Shown: positions 22,086 to 34,334 of the stretch, in pieces
How the letters are laid out: every line of letters starts with the position of its first letter
How positions within the stretch are numbered: the first letter of the stretch is position 1
DNA from: Trissonchulus latispiculum
Taxonomy: Eukaryota; Nematoda; Enoplea; Enoplida; Ironidae
Assembly (NCBI GenBank): GCA_030248195.1
Contig: JASAND010020557.1
Coordinates: 121,004 to 185,003, forward strand
Length of the DNA: 64,000 nucleotides
Reading direction: 5' to 3'
Notes under the pieces: model-generated
Seen by the model: the letters and a program-made list of their open reading frames with translations, nothing else
What the model was told of the DNA's origin: nothing
Databases searched by the model: none
Translations under genes and position numbers: made by a program

Positions 22086-25000
22086 GGTTAATCATTATAA
22101 AGTTTGATGTAGCTAACTGTGATGTTTAAAAAGGGGTTTCCTTTGGAAGAGGATATTTGGAAAGACTGAGAAAACTTTTAGGTATACAATTGGTTGAGTT
22201 CTTGATTTGTTTTGATGAGGCAAAGAAAGAAAGCTTTTGGCTGCTGTAGGCTGGGTCCACAATAACCGATCACTTCTAAAACTGTCATAGTAATTTTTTA
22301 ACACACTTTAACCAGTAACAAGAGCTGAAAATAGTCTCATACAAAAGAGCAGGTACAGAAGGCCTCAGAAAAGTTTTTCTGACTCAATCAATCCATTCTA
22401 AACTTCGCTAGCTAAAATTGAAATTCGACTCCTTCATTTAGAATAAGCCAAAATGGCTCAAATTGTCTTATTTCCTTGAGCATGATAATATACGTATGAA
22501 TAACAATTACGTTTGTAATTATGCTTACCTACGGTTCTATGTTTTACTATGTAGAAAGCTGTGACCGTAATAATACATTCAATAATAATACTTTTCAAAA
22601 TTTGTTTGAATTCTTTCAAAAATGACTTCCAAAAGATATACAGTTTTAAATCGCTTGGAAATGTTAGGTCTTGTATAGAACAATTGTGGGTTCCTTTTGT
22701 TTAATTGTAAATTGTAATTGCCTTTTGATTATTTAATATTGTTCTTATTATTATTATCAAACCTGCTCACCAGAAAAGTAAGGATTAGTTGATTTTGACC
22801 CCTTCTGAATTGCAGCATCATACTTACGGGTTTCAGTCACAAGTCCCCTCCAGAAGTCTTGCTAAAGTTTTGCGTGTGAATGTACTAGTATGCGTGTGAG
22901 ACAAAACCTCCCTTTCTCTCCCTAACTGATTAATACTGGACGCATGAGTCATGGAAGAGGGGAACCCCTCTGAAGAAAGGAGTGCACAAGTTCCCCTCTG
23001 TTGAAATATGAAAAATTTTAGTTGGTTAATATTATTGGTCTTTTAATCCTAGAACCATAACTAATTGCGATTTTGCAAAGTTTTAATCTTATCTAGGCAT
23101 CTTTTATAGTTCGTTTTGGGCTTTAGGCCCCCTCTTCGTATTACGATTTATTTATCCTTCCTTTTTCGTTTTCTTAGTCTTCTTCTTTCCTCTTGCTTCC
23201 CAATGCCAGACTTACGAAGCAGGGAAGCTACAGAATTAAATATCGGGACAAAGCCAATCGAAACAAAGGCGAAATAAAATTTTATGGAAGTGGCATTAGG
23301 GGTACTTGAGTCCACCCGAAACTCAGCCCCAGGACTCCAAAAGTTACGTAATCTGGGTGATGAATTACCCAGGTACAAATTCTAAAGAGACTTGGAAGCA
23401 GGCGGAGTCCTCCCCACAAGAAACGAAACAATGATAGCACAGCAAAAGCAAATGCAGCAAACTCAATATTCTGAGGAACAAATTTCAAATTTCAAATCAG
23501 TCTGTGACTTGGGGTCTTGCAAACGGCAGCTCTGTTTCTGGGACTTGGGGGGAATAATGTGTGACAGATTTCCCCTGAGATGAGTTTGTTGAGAGAAGCG
23601 TTAGCCTCTCCCCTGATAGGATACCCCCACAAAACTTTGTCAAATTTGGTCCCTCGGTTGGGATTTGGATTACTCCTAGGGGTTTGCTGATCCAAATTGG
23701 GTTTGGCTTCAAAAGCCGTTTTCAGTCTATTCCCCTTTAGACTGAGCGGACCCATTCCCTTTTAGGTTTTGATTTACTATTTTGTAAGTGCGAGTTCAGA
23801 AATAGTTCAAAAAGGATCTACGGATCCCCTTCTCGACAAAGCTGAAACTTACATTCAAATCAAAAATCCTTAGTTTCCTTGGATTTGTCTCACTATTGCT
23901 TTTGCTGTATATGTGCTAATATCAGTAATATCAGTTGATATTAGCTGGATTTCCCCGGATTTTCTAAGAAGGAAATCCGGGCATTCTCGTCGTTGGTGGG
24001 AGATTTCCGTTGGAAATCCCATCTTAAAAATTCTTGCTAGTCTATCGGAACTTGCTGTCACTTTTTATACCTTGCAAAATGTCAGTTTCTTCACTTTTGT
24101 GATCCTTGCGTATTATGATTTGTGCTTTAAATTTTGTATAAAATGCCTAAAATTGTCTCAAATGCCTCCAGCCAAATTGGTTATTTTTAATTTTGCCTCA
24201 AGTTCCTGTTATACAGCTAAAACCGAAGTTCGACTTTGAAAGTCAAAATTCACCTTTTCTAAGTCAAATTTCCGCAAACTTCTGTCCCTACGAAATCCAG
24301 TTAATATCGCTGATTTCGGGTTAAAACCGACAAGGCTTTAACCCATTTGATTCAGTTCTAGGTCGAGTCGCCTTCGGGCTCTGGGTCTGCTGCTCTCTGT
24401 TTGCGCTGTCTTTTGGTCCTTACCTGCCGTGATTGTCTCCAGATCTCGGTCCGTCAGTCTCTGCCGTGATCTCCTGATCTATCTTTGCACTGCCGTCCGG
24501 ATCTCAGTCTCGCTCGGTTCTCTCCTGCTGACCTTCTAGTGTGAGTGTATCCTTGGATCACCCCTGGCCCTTTTCCTGGTTCTTTCAGTGCTGCTCTATC
24601 CGGATCTGTTCAGTTCTTTGCCTAAATTTGTGTGTTTGATTGTGTGCGTTTGCGTGGCAACCAAAAGCTGAGTTTAAGACATTAATCAAACCAATATTTC
24701 TTAGGTTTCAGCTCAAAATTTCTCCTACGGTTTTCAGAGTAGGGACTTGTGACTGACTGACTTGTGATCTTAGAATTCTAGTTGGTTTAGGCGGTGAGCG
24801 GGTTCAATTACAGATTACCAGCCATCGTAAGTTTTTTGTCTGTCTGTTTCGTCTGTGACGTTGTGTGTAACTTTATGTGGCAAATAGTTCATTAGGGATC
24901 GATGCTTAGTTCTTGTTAGCTGCCAACTGATGCAACTTTTGATGTTTTCAGCTTATTTATACACTTTTAAAGCTATTAGTAAAAACATAATAGTAGAGTT

Positions 25001-27850
25001 TCAAGCCGGATAAGCACGATCAGAAGCTTCTTTAAACGATTTTCGGAGAAACAAAGCCCATTTTTCAACAATGTGAAATATTTATTGACGCTTAACTTAA
25101 AATAGAAGCATAGTTCAATGAGAAGAATTCGCCTTAGATTGAAATATAATAAACTGTCAGCATAAACCATGCTACAAATTACAAGCACAAGTTGAAGTAC
25201 AAATGACGCAGTTTTGGCACATACCGTTGTCGTCATTTAGCCAAATTTTCGAAAAACCCCATTTTTAAAGTTTTGCAAAAAATTCGTATTTTTGCGCCAA
25301 AAAATCTCAAAACAGGTGACAGTAATAATGAAACAAATGGTATTATTGGAACCGCCTATTTAAATACTATGGAACCTTGGAATTAAAATTTTTATTTAGG
25401 ACTTTGAATCAGAGCAGTTTAAAATTCTTTTCGACGACCCTAGTTTTCATCGACAAGAAATTTGAAATTTGATGATTTTTCACTGTTTACTTCAAATAAA
25501 ATTTTTTCAATACTTTAATAAATAAAAATTCTACTTCCAATTTACCACGGTTCATGATCGTAGCTGCAACCCAAATACAACATTATACAAATTCATGAAC
25601 TTTTATCGAGATATTTTTTGGCGCAAGAATCACAACTTTTTCGGTTTCCTATGTATAACACACAACTATGAGGTCAAATTACTCAACAACCATAAGAGAT
25701 CCGTCTTTAATTTCAAAAAACTCGTGAAAATATCCCATTCAGACAACAAAATATGTGGAAATGAACGAAATCGGACATGGTCAAAAAATCGGCCAAAATA
25801 GACCTCCCCCTTAACTCTGCTTTGTATACCCAAGTCTGCAAGTCTGCAAGGAAGTCTGCATTTTCTACTTTTAGTACAGTCTGCGTCCGGTTTTTATACC
25901 CGAGTTTGCGTCTGCATCAAGGTCTGCGTTTCATACCCCAGTCTGTTGTTCTGCGTCTGTTCAATACTGGCCGTTTTAATTTTCGACGTTTAATCTCTGT
26001 GGTTCGTATCAGTTCCAACATTGACATAAGCAAAATTTTTGCATTAGTATGCTTTTGAAATAAAAATTACACAGAATTGCTGATATGTCTATTTGGGGCA
26101 GGAGATCTTTGTCCCATGTGCACACGGGTCAAGAGGCAAAGAGTTTGCTCCATATGCATAATGTAGCGCTGCTACTGCAGGACTGCTGCAATATGGCCAT
26201 GTAAATAGGTTTAATACAAACACAATCCTATATTATCAGGATACACAAAAGACGATACCAACCTAGTAAACCTTTATCTTGTGATCTCAGAAACCACAGT
26301 CACCATTTAAATGTCTTAAGAGTAACCGTAATAGATTTTGCCAAAACAGAAACTTCCAGAAAGAAGAAAGAAAAAATGGATCAGCCAACTTTTCACTGAC
26401 TATCCTTTTGGAATCAGTTGGGAACCTATTCTTCGTTTCAACAAGTCCCCGCCGTCTCCGCTCCCCGGGCCTGAGTTTACTAACATCCATTCTGTCGAAG
26501 ACCGTTTTCAGCCCCCTACAGTCCCCCAAAAATTTGCGTCACAATCCCGCCCCAATGTCCTGGCCCTCCGGGTCAGAACTTGGCCCTAAAATCGTCCCGG
26601 GGCAAGTGAAGCTTCCCGGACATCTACATCGCGGTCCCTTCCAGCCTCCCAATCAATAACTTTGTCCCCAACCTTCTCTTTTCCTGACATCTTGCAGAGA
26701 TGAAGGGACAGGATCCACCTGACGAAGAGTGTGAGAACCGAAACCGGTAGTGGAAGAAAACTGACTGTTGTTTTCAGTATTCACGTTTTGGAATTCTGGT
26801 ATTTTATTTCTCAAACAGAAGGTGTAAGCAAGAAATCTAGAAAAGAAATTTAGGGAGCCTCATTGTGACAATATGATGAAAACAAGTGCAACAAGTTTCA
26901 GATTTCAAGTGAAAGTTTCATTCCTGGTTTCTGATTTTTAGATTAATAGTGGTTCTTCCGAATCTGCATAACTTTCGCAAAACATACCGAAGAATTTCAA
27001 AAATAATACTGTTGCATTTGAACAGATTTCTGATCGATCTCTAGCAAAACCATGAAATTTTCGAAAATTAAGTTTTTATCTCGCCTACTTGTTGTCAAAT
27101 TTGTCTACTTTCCAACTGCTTCGACTCTTAGCTAGTACAGGCATCAATACGTGGCTGTTTTAGAACATGGGGGCATTGATAGAAGTGGTCATCCAACTAT
27201 TGGCATTGAAATAACGTTTTTCTTGGACTTCATATAACTGTTGTTATTCAAAAGAAGCAGAAATTTTTAAATTTTCAATAATATTTTAATCTGTAAAAAA
27301 TCAAAATTTTTTCGTCTTTTTAAAGGAGTAATATTACGTTATCACCAATTTGACTCAGATTGTAAGAATGTAAATTGATAGCTTACCAACAGTATAGAAA
27401 GTTTGTGTCTATTTAATAAATTTATCAGATTGTGCTAATTTAATGCCTATTTAAGGCTTCTATTAGGATCCCCTAGTTCCAAAATAGAAGTGAATAAGTC
27501 TACTTTTTCAATGAGACCTGATTGTATATTTTAATAGGGAAATTCTACACAAAAGGAATGACCTAGACGACCATTAATAATGAAATTCTCTCTCTGAAAG
27601 GGAAAGAGTAGACAAGAAATCTAAAAAGGAAATTTATGGGGGGGGGGCATTGTGCCATTTGACCCGACCGAGGTTCGGCGTCCAGGCAAACAAACAAATG
27701 CTGACAGTACGTGAAGCCAAACAAACAAACCAACAAACAAGCAAGCAAACAAACGAAGCAAAACGAGAAGGAACAGAAGGCTAAATTGGATGTGCTTGAC
27801 TAAGAAAACTATCAAGCATCTGCTGGGCTCCTTTAGAATTAATAAATAGA
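22086..27850. other. Long stretch without a recognisable gene
   Basis: AT-rich, with a pyrimidine-rich block at about 24360-24620 and 26440-26680. A degenerate array of GTCTGC(A/G)T words lies at about 25830-25955, and a run of G lies at 27639-27647. A partial copy of the palindrome repeat lies at 26087-26160. Frames such as 23913-24239 and 26338-26659 have no domain features. Nothing else could be supported. Confidence 0.35.
26040..26165. repeat. Truncated copy of the palindrome-array repeat
   Basis: The flank and first repeat (GGGGCAGGAGATCTTTGTCC then CATGTGCACACGGG) match 35045-35082, including about 50 bp of upstream flank (AATAAAAATTACACAGAATTGC versus AATAAGAATAATTACGCAGAATTGC). It then jumps to the last repeat, CTCCATATGCATA. 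It appears internally deleted. Confidence 0.7.
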
Positions 27851-27852
27851 TC

Positions 27853-28185
27853 ATGTTGGGAAAGTCCGCGGTGCCGAAGGTACCGAGTTATGAACAGAGA
27901 ACAATCATTGAGTTGAGAGTGCAATTTAAGAAGGGAAATAGAGCCTCCGCGTTGATTTCGTTCCTCAACCAGCTAGGAAAGACCTCGACTAACTTTAACT
28001 ACTGCCTGCTGGATACAGCTGCGGCGATTAGGGCCGGCTGCATAACAGTCCTTAAAACGGGAAATAATTTCACAGACTTCAGATTTAGGGGAGTGGACCG
28101 GGCGGACTGTCGCATGCCTCTGAAAAACTGGAGCAAAACGTTAGTATGTTTGACGGCTTTTGTGTCACCATCTGGAGCAATGTGA
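27853..28185 (+). CDS. Unrecognised open frame, 110 codons, possible exon
   Basis: Starts ATG at 27853 (MLGKSAVPKVPSYEQRT) and is more GC-rich and less repetitive than its surroundings. It ends next to CAAT|GTGAGT, a good splice-donor match, at about 28180. I recognise no domain. It could be a first coding exon or a decayed transposon protein. There is no downstream exon I can pair with it. Confidence 0.25.
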   Translation: MLGKSAVPKVPSYEQRTIIELRVQFKKGNRASALISFLNQLGKTSTNFNYCLLDTAAAIRAGCITVLKTGNNFTDFRFRGVDRADCRMPLKNWSKTLVCLTAFVSPSGAM

Positions 28186-28429
28186 GTACGACTACATGGC
28201 AGATTGTTAGTACCTCCGATTACAAAACATACTTCATACAGGTCATGGCAGCAACCGCTCTCAACTTTAACAAAAATTAGATTTCAGCGACCGGAACAAA
28301 AATAATCTGAATGTCAGGGTGAGGGGGGGATTCCGCGACAGGACAGAAAATCAGTTTTAATCAAACCGGCAGCCCTATGCTTATACTTAGTGGCCTCAAA
28401 AGGGGTTTTATACACAGGTGGACAAGGGG

Positions 28430-28775
28430 AGGAAAGGGGGAGGGGAAATTCCCCCCCCCCTCGGCGAAGTCGTCCACAAGGGGTCGCAAAATTGCTCCCA
28501 CAAGGGGTAAGAAAATTGGCCACAAGGTGTTAGAAAATTGCCCAAAAAATAGGTTTTACGACTAAAATTGCCAAAACTTTTCCGGCTTCGCCGGAATTTT
28601 TCACTTAAATTCACTATTTTTTGTGAAAAAAGTCCGAAAAACGCATTTTTGCTAAAAAATAGCTGTTTTTTGTTAAAAAATGGCAAAAATCGCTTAAAAA
28701 TTGCCTTCAAAAGTACACCTAAGAAAAATCGCTCTCACAAGGGGTACTCAAATTTGCTTCTACAAGGGTCAGTGA
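28430..28775. repeat. Degenerate CACAAGGGGT repeat
   Basis: Short imperfect copies of CACAAGGGGTnnGnAAAATTGC occur at about 28470, 28498 and 28523. Further copies are at about 28735 and 28762 with the end words CTCAAATTTGC and GTGAAATTTGACC. A run of C precedes them (28450-28460). The frames open across this region follow the repeat. Confidence 0.5.
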
Positions 28776-28779
28776 AATT

Positions 28780-30212
28780 TGACCTCCCGTTCAGGTATGG
28801 TTTTATACCGGCTCGAAAATCGTTCGTTCTGCCGAAACTTGCGGAACAGCATGCCTGTCAGAATGCATAACCGAGTGGAGTTTTGCAAGTTCTACTTCTC
28901 TGAACGACCAAGAATCTGGCACCAACATCTTATCACCCTCAAACAGACAAACCCGAACATACTGGTAGGCCTGTTCTACACTAGTCAAGGCAGCACCCAG
29001 AACGGTGATGACAGCAGCAAACATATCGGAAAAAGCTTACTGGTGACCTTGCAAGACGACTAGTGACTAGTGAAAGCAACTTATAGAAGTACAACCAAAA
29101 GCAAATTAGAGCAATCAGTATTAATTGAACAAAAAAGATTCCAATAGGCAAAGCTATTGAAACGAGCTTTCTGCTATTACTCAAGCCCTAATTACCAAAA
29201 ACAAAACTACATGATTATTTATTGGGTAGATTAACGGGACTGTGCATGCTGTATGTCGGTATCGGAGGAGAACTCTAGCACAAGTGTACTCTTAGGCTGA
29301 ATATAAAATTCAGGATTCATCGGTTTTTGTTCAATATACAAATTAGATTCCCCAATGGTTTGAATTATGTGGGGTTGGACGTGGTTGCAAAGTTATAGGT
29401 CGGCGAATATAACAACAATCATAGGCTTCTCAAATTATAACCCAAGAAATTGAAAATGTATCTGTGTAGGGGTTTAGCAAACCATAGATTGAGTGTGAAA
29501 TTGAGCGAACCACATTCGTGAGCTTGAGTAGAGGAGGAGTATGCAATATAGTATCCATAAAATCTACAGCTGAAAAGATAGATACTGTGGGTGGCTTAAG
29601 CCTGCAGCACCCTGGACTCCATAAACCGCACATGTGTTCTTGTGCAACGACATCATGCTAATTCTAGACAAAACCAAAAATTTCATTGTTGAACAACTTT
29701 TGCCTGCTAATGCTTAGCTTACGTGTACTGTTACCACTTGACTCCGGTGTGCGCAAGCACGAAATTAAGGCTAGCCCTACTTTGAAATATATTCGTGCAT
29801 CTTACTAAAGGTGTGCGCATACCAAAGATTCACCATCAACTCCTGCAAGTATCATAGAACGGATTACTTTCAGCGGCGAGATAGTGACCCCATTTAGGGA
29901 CCTACTTGTTAGCTTTTTAAGGGAGGTCCAAGAGGACTAAACTTTATAATTTGGACAAAAATTGCATTTTGTGGGTTCTGTACATAGGGAGTGTGGTTCT
30001 TCTAATAGTGAATACAAAATCGTAAGCGTCAGTTCTCAAGTGATGAGGAAACCATACAAAACTTTGGTGATGTTGCAGCTGGTGCCCAATCACACTAACA
30101 TTGATTATATTGACTGCTTAAGTGCAATATGCAATGAATATAATGTTGTTATGTAATGTTAATGTAGTTTAATGTAATCATGTAATCAACTAATTTATTG
30201 TTAGTTAATTTA
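28780..30212. other. Stretch upstream of the oxidase gene, no gene recognised
   Basis: Frames at 28779-29063 (94 codons) and 29962-30156 have no recognisable motif. A counterpart of the putative signal-peptide exon at 3629 was looked for and not found within the last few hundred bases before 30214, so the first exon of the oxidase gene is probably further upstream or has diverged. Confidence 0.3.
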
Positions 30213-30213
30213 G
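30203..30213 (+). promoter_or_regulatory. Splice acceptor of the oxidase exon
   Basis: AGTTAATTTAG before GTGCATCGG. The same acceptor context is conserved in the truncated copy (TTAATTTAG|GTGCATCGG, AG at 3971-3972), whereas intron sequence upstream differs. This supports 30214 as the exon start. Confidence 0.6.
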
Positions 30214-32432
30214 GTGCATCGGTTGAATATGCTGAGAACATGGAAAACGTCTTTGTAAACACTCTGTACGACTATGACAGGTTCATTCGTAGTGGACCGA
30301 TTGCCCAGCTGCCAGCAAGCCGTTGTGGCACCAAAGTGGCCATAGTTGGTGCTGGTAGCGCGGGAATTGCTGCTGGTTACGAGCTGCTGCGTAGCGGCAT
30401 AGATGTTACAATTTTCGAAGCTAGTGACCGTGTGGGTGGTCGTGGTTACTCCTATCATTTCTCTGATGACTCGAAGACCTCCTCAAAGGTGATAGCGGAA
30501 CTCGGGTCCATGCGTTATAACGCTGCACAGCAACTCCTATTTTACTACTTATACGATGTGCTGGGTGCGGAGAAGGCGTCACCGTTCCCAATGCCTGGCA
30601 CTATACCCACGGCAATATTCTACAAGGATACTATAGTCAATTGGAATGCTAACGCGAAGGAACCTAACGATACCCAGTTTGCCAAGGTCAGCCAAGACAT
30701 CGAAACCTTCTTTGCCAGACTAGCAAAGCCGATAGAGGAAGCACGGAAATCCGGAGACTATCACCGTATAAAACAGATCTGGCAGGCCTACATTTTCCGG
30801 TTTCGGGAAATGAATGTCTATCAGGCTGTCCGTCAGGGGTTGCCGGATTGGACGGACGAGGACATGAATAAACTGGGTAGTCTAGGTGATGGGCGTGCAG
30901 GTTTTCGACCCTTCTTCCAATGCGGCTTCCTGTTCTTTTTATCTTTGGTAGTGAACAAGCTCGATACAGACATGCTGTTCCTGCCGTACGGTATCGAACG
31001 ACTGTACAAGGGCCTGCTGCTGCAAAATATCACTTCTCCATGTGGAGACAATTTGCAGTTACGAAACAGTGTCCGACTCCGATCTCTTGTAACAGACGTA
31101 GTGTCACTGCAAGACAAGAACCTGATTACGGTCAAAAACCAAAACACTGGTGTGCTACACAAATTAACGTTCGATGCCGTGATTCTAACTCAATCCCCTA
31201 AAGCCATAATAAATCAGGGGTTCGGCCTGAAGCCGGTTCAGGATCCTAGCGCTCCGTTTAGTCAAGCAAGAGTGAAACAAGCACTAAGGAATGTGAAATT
31301 AACCAGTTCCACGAAAGTTCTGATTCGTACAAAACGACCGTTCTGGCTGAACAATACCATAAGTATCCCTTGGGTGCTACAAACGGATGAGAAACCCCGA
31401 GCTGTTTACACCTTTAACTATCCCAAAAAGTACAATCCGGATGGAAATGGTGTGGTTCTGCTTAGCTATGTCTGGGAAGACGACTCTCTGGGATACCTGG
31501 GACAATCTCCAAAGGAACGATTTACCCAATTGAAGGCCTCGGTAGCAATGGCAAGCCCGGAATTTGCTGCCAATTTGATTCCAATAAATGATGAAATAGT
31601 CACTATAGATTGGCAGGCAGAGCCATACTACTGCGGCGCCTACAAAGTCATACCGCCGGGAGATGAACGGGATACCTGGGCCCTATACTATCAGTTTCAA
31701 ACAGTCCTAAACCGTAGTCTTGATCGTGGCGTTTATTTGGCAGGTGAAGGAGTGGGTTGGGATGGTGGATGGCAAGAGACCTCACTACTGACTGGAATAA
31801 ACGCAGCATGTGCTGCGGCGCACCATGTTGGTGCTGCAGTTCGCCCCCACAGTCCCCTGACCCAGGAACCCAACCTGTACAGTTATGACAGTCCACAGTT
31901 TCGAACCGTGCTGCCTAGCCTGTGGCCAGAAACCGGTAGTGCATGTCAACAGTTTTCAACTGCTAGGCTCTTCGACGAGACCGATAGAGTGGCTAGAAAC
32001 GGATTTCCGATTACCAGAATTGAGGTCGGATTTACCGGCTACATTCATGGAATTACGTTGCATTATGATGATTTCACTTTGAGCGAATTCGGCGGAAGAG
32101 CCCCGTACACTCAGATCAGCTCATTCTACCTACAACCCGGCGATTATGTAACCGGTGTTCAAGGATTGTATTGCCTGCTGCCGTCGCCGGGTCCTGTAAT
32201 CTTTCATGCGATTACCAATATCACGTTTCAGCTAAGGAGTAGTGCAGAGTTTGGACCATTCGGAGAGCCACAGCCAGACGTCAAACTTGTGGGACCGTTT
32301 GCGCTTACTGCGAACACTGCTAACGAGGAACTGTTGACTTTACTGGGAACCTATAGGCTCGGAAATCCCTTATATCCAGTATTTATTGAGTCTATTGGAG
32401 CTGTATTCAGAAGACCGGGGAGCACGGAGTAA
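30214..32432 (+). CDS. Bacterial-type flavin L-amino-acid/tryptophan monooxygenase-like protein with jacalin-like lectin domain
   Basis: One open exon of about 739 codons. The in-frame ATG at 30198 lies before a good acceptor (TTAATTTAG|GTGCATCGG), so the exon probably begins at 30214 (phase 1) with an upstream exon missing. FAD binding is clear: KVAIVGAGSAGIAAGYELL (about residues 46-64), IFEASDRVGGRGYSY with the ribose-binding glutamate, and ELGSMR. The C-terminal flavin segment GVYLAGEGVGWDGGWQE lies at about 511-527. SYVWEDDS and IDWQAEPYYCGAYK match the bacterial tryptophan 2-monooxygenase/L-amino-acid oxidase group, which oxidises amino acids with release of peroxide or amide products. 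Residues about 608-720 (IEVGFTGYIHGITLHYDD, EFGGRAPYTQISSFYLQPGD, YVTGVQGLY) look like a jacalin-type carbohydrate-binding fold. I infer a secreted, glycan-targeted oxidase acquired from bacteria. Fragments of two relatives lie at 3.6 and 18.3 kb. Confidence 0.85.
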
Positions 32433-33156
32433 AAGGTTTAATCTAAGCCGGACATAGAATGCATAAAAGCAAGAAAATGACTCTTACTACCCGATTTGCT
32501 TTATTGTTATACAACTGCCGTGACATAGAACTACCTATAGAAATCAGGAGTAGACCTTATTTAAATCAACACTAGTCAAAAGGTGCAGATTTAAAAGCAT
32601 ATCGTAGCAGTTTTTTCTCAAAAGTTATCTAATGTATTGCTTGATTTAATCAAATTTGGTATGCAATTTTTGGGTAGACTTAGTACACTACCCTATTTTT
32701 GCTTATTTGGAAGTGTGTTTCTAAATTTCGGGCTATTTATTTACTAGGATCAAGTTGATCCATAAAAATCATCCTGTTTCAGAGTTTCAGCTGTCAATCC
32801 AAATAATCGGTAGTACAATTTTTAATTCAAGAACCGTATGTTAGTTCGTCGACATGTTGTTAATAGGTTAGGGACCTCGTCCAAATTGTAGGCGTATATT
32901 ACTACCGTAGTTGGGTTTGAAAATGCATAATAAAAACCGTAGTTCTATAGCATTGCGATAAAATATTAACTTCCAGAAAAATAAAATACATATCAGCTAA
33001 GTAAACTCAGTGAAAACTCAGAGAAATGTTTTGTAATGTTTATGCTTTCGTTCCATTTTTAACACTTTTCATTCGGCATTTTGTTGTACATCTGAGAACT
33101 TTGTCTTGGAGCTTTAGCAATCAAACAAAATCAAACTTTTTGTTCAGAAAAATTAA
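32433..33156. other. Downstream non-coding stretch of the oxidase gene
   Basis: AT-rich, with no open frame of interest. It probably includes the 3' untranslated region. No clear AATAAA lies close to the stop; one such word is within the AAAAATAAAATAC region near 32977. Confidence 0.3.
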
Positions 33157-34321
33157 GTAGTGCACAACAAGAACATGGCCCGTACGCGGGGATTCCTGCA
33201 TTACCGTAGTCAATAGACGGAGAGACAAAGATCAAGAACAGAAACACGATACACACAGTGCTAAGATACGGTTACTGACTCGAAGCGCGCAGTCACTTAT
33301 GCTACTGCTGATGACACCGCTTCGACATTAATGATTTGTAGCTATTTATGATGGCGGACAGCTAACTACCTGCTCGATGCACAAATGAGAGACAAATATG
33401 AAAAACCAGCATATCCGGCCGAAAATTGCCGGCAATTATACACATGATCCGTAACATATACTTTACTTTTAATCCCCAATCTTTATTGTAATGTACGAAA
33501 CCAATTTTCGAAACTATTGGCCAAATCAGCAGGAGCTTAGAAGTCTCAGATGATGCAAAAGTTTACACACCAACTAAAACAATAGCATCTGAAGGTTTAC
33601 AGGAAGAGGGCCAGGATCTGTGAGTGGGCTAAAACATGGCAGCTTGAGCTATCTAAGGAAATAATCCTATGGACACTTGCCTAAATCCATAGTTCAGTCA
33701 GACCAAGTTTCTGGAATCACTGTGCACTTCCTTGTATGCTGTATGCTGCGGACAATCGCCTACCTCCAACTCAATATATTTCGACTGTATAGTCTGTAAA
33801 TTGTTTTTGTTTCCCTTTGTTGGGATATTGTAAGCTGTCGCCCATTTCTGTTAATTTATGATGTTTTGTGTGTAACTTCTGTTAAAGTAGTAGTTGTTTG
33901 TATTTATTAATAAGTGGATCTTAAATATGTGAGACTTCTAAGCTCCTGCTGATTTGGCCAATAGTTTCGAAAATTGGTTTCGTACATTACAATAAAGATT
34001 GGGGATTAAAAGTAAAGTATATGTTACGGACCATGTGTATAATTGCCGGCAATTTTCGGCCGGATATGCTGGTTTTTCATATTTGTCTCTCATTTGTACA
34101 TCGAGCAGGTAGTGAGCTGTCCGCCATCATAAATAGCTACAAATCATTAATGTCGAAGCGGTGTCATCAGCGGTAGCATAAGTGACTGCGCGTTTCGAGT
34201 CAGTAACCGTATCTTAGCACTGTGTGTATCGTGTTTCTGTTCTTGATCTTTGTCTCTCCGTCTATTGACTACGGTAATGCAGGAATCCCCGCGTACGGGC
34301 CATGTTCTTGTTGTGCACTAC
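33157..34321. mobile_element. Large inverted-repeat element with LINE fragment between the arms
   Basis: Two arms of equal length (33157-33548 and 33930-34321, 392 bp each) are inverted copies with only a few differences. The tips read GTAGTGCACAACAAGAACAT in both. A TA lies at the tip on each side, which would fit a Tc1/mariner-type TA target with ends GTGCACAAC, but this is ambiguous. The 381-bp centre holds a reverse-transcriptase fragment. The arms share the word GGCAATTATACACATG(G/A)YCCGTAACATATA with the end of the palindrome array at 35170-35200. Confidence 0.75.
33549..33700 (+). pseudogene. LINE reverse transcriptase fragment
   Basis: One frame reads DAKVYTPTKTIASEGLQEE and the next frame reads ARICEWAKTWQLELSKE. 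The D.K.Y......LQ.D...I.EWA..WQL pattern is the region just after the catalytic aspartates in CR1/L2-type non-LTR retrotransposons. A one-base frame change is needed near 33612. Only this short piece remains; the rest of the centre looks like 3' untranslated sequence. Confidence 0.55.
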
Positions 34322-34334
34322 GTAATATGCCAAT

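Noticed and set aside
30214..32432. Bacterial contamination as the source of the oxidase gene
   Set aside because: The conserved splice-acceptor context in two copies, the diverged fragments on the same contig and the surrounding transposons make it part of the eukaryotic genome.
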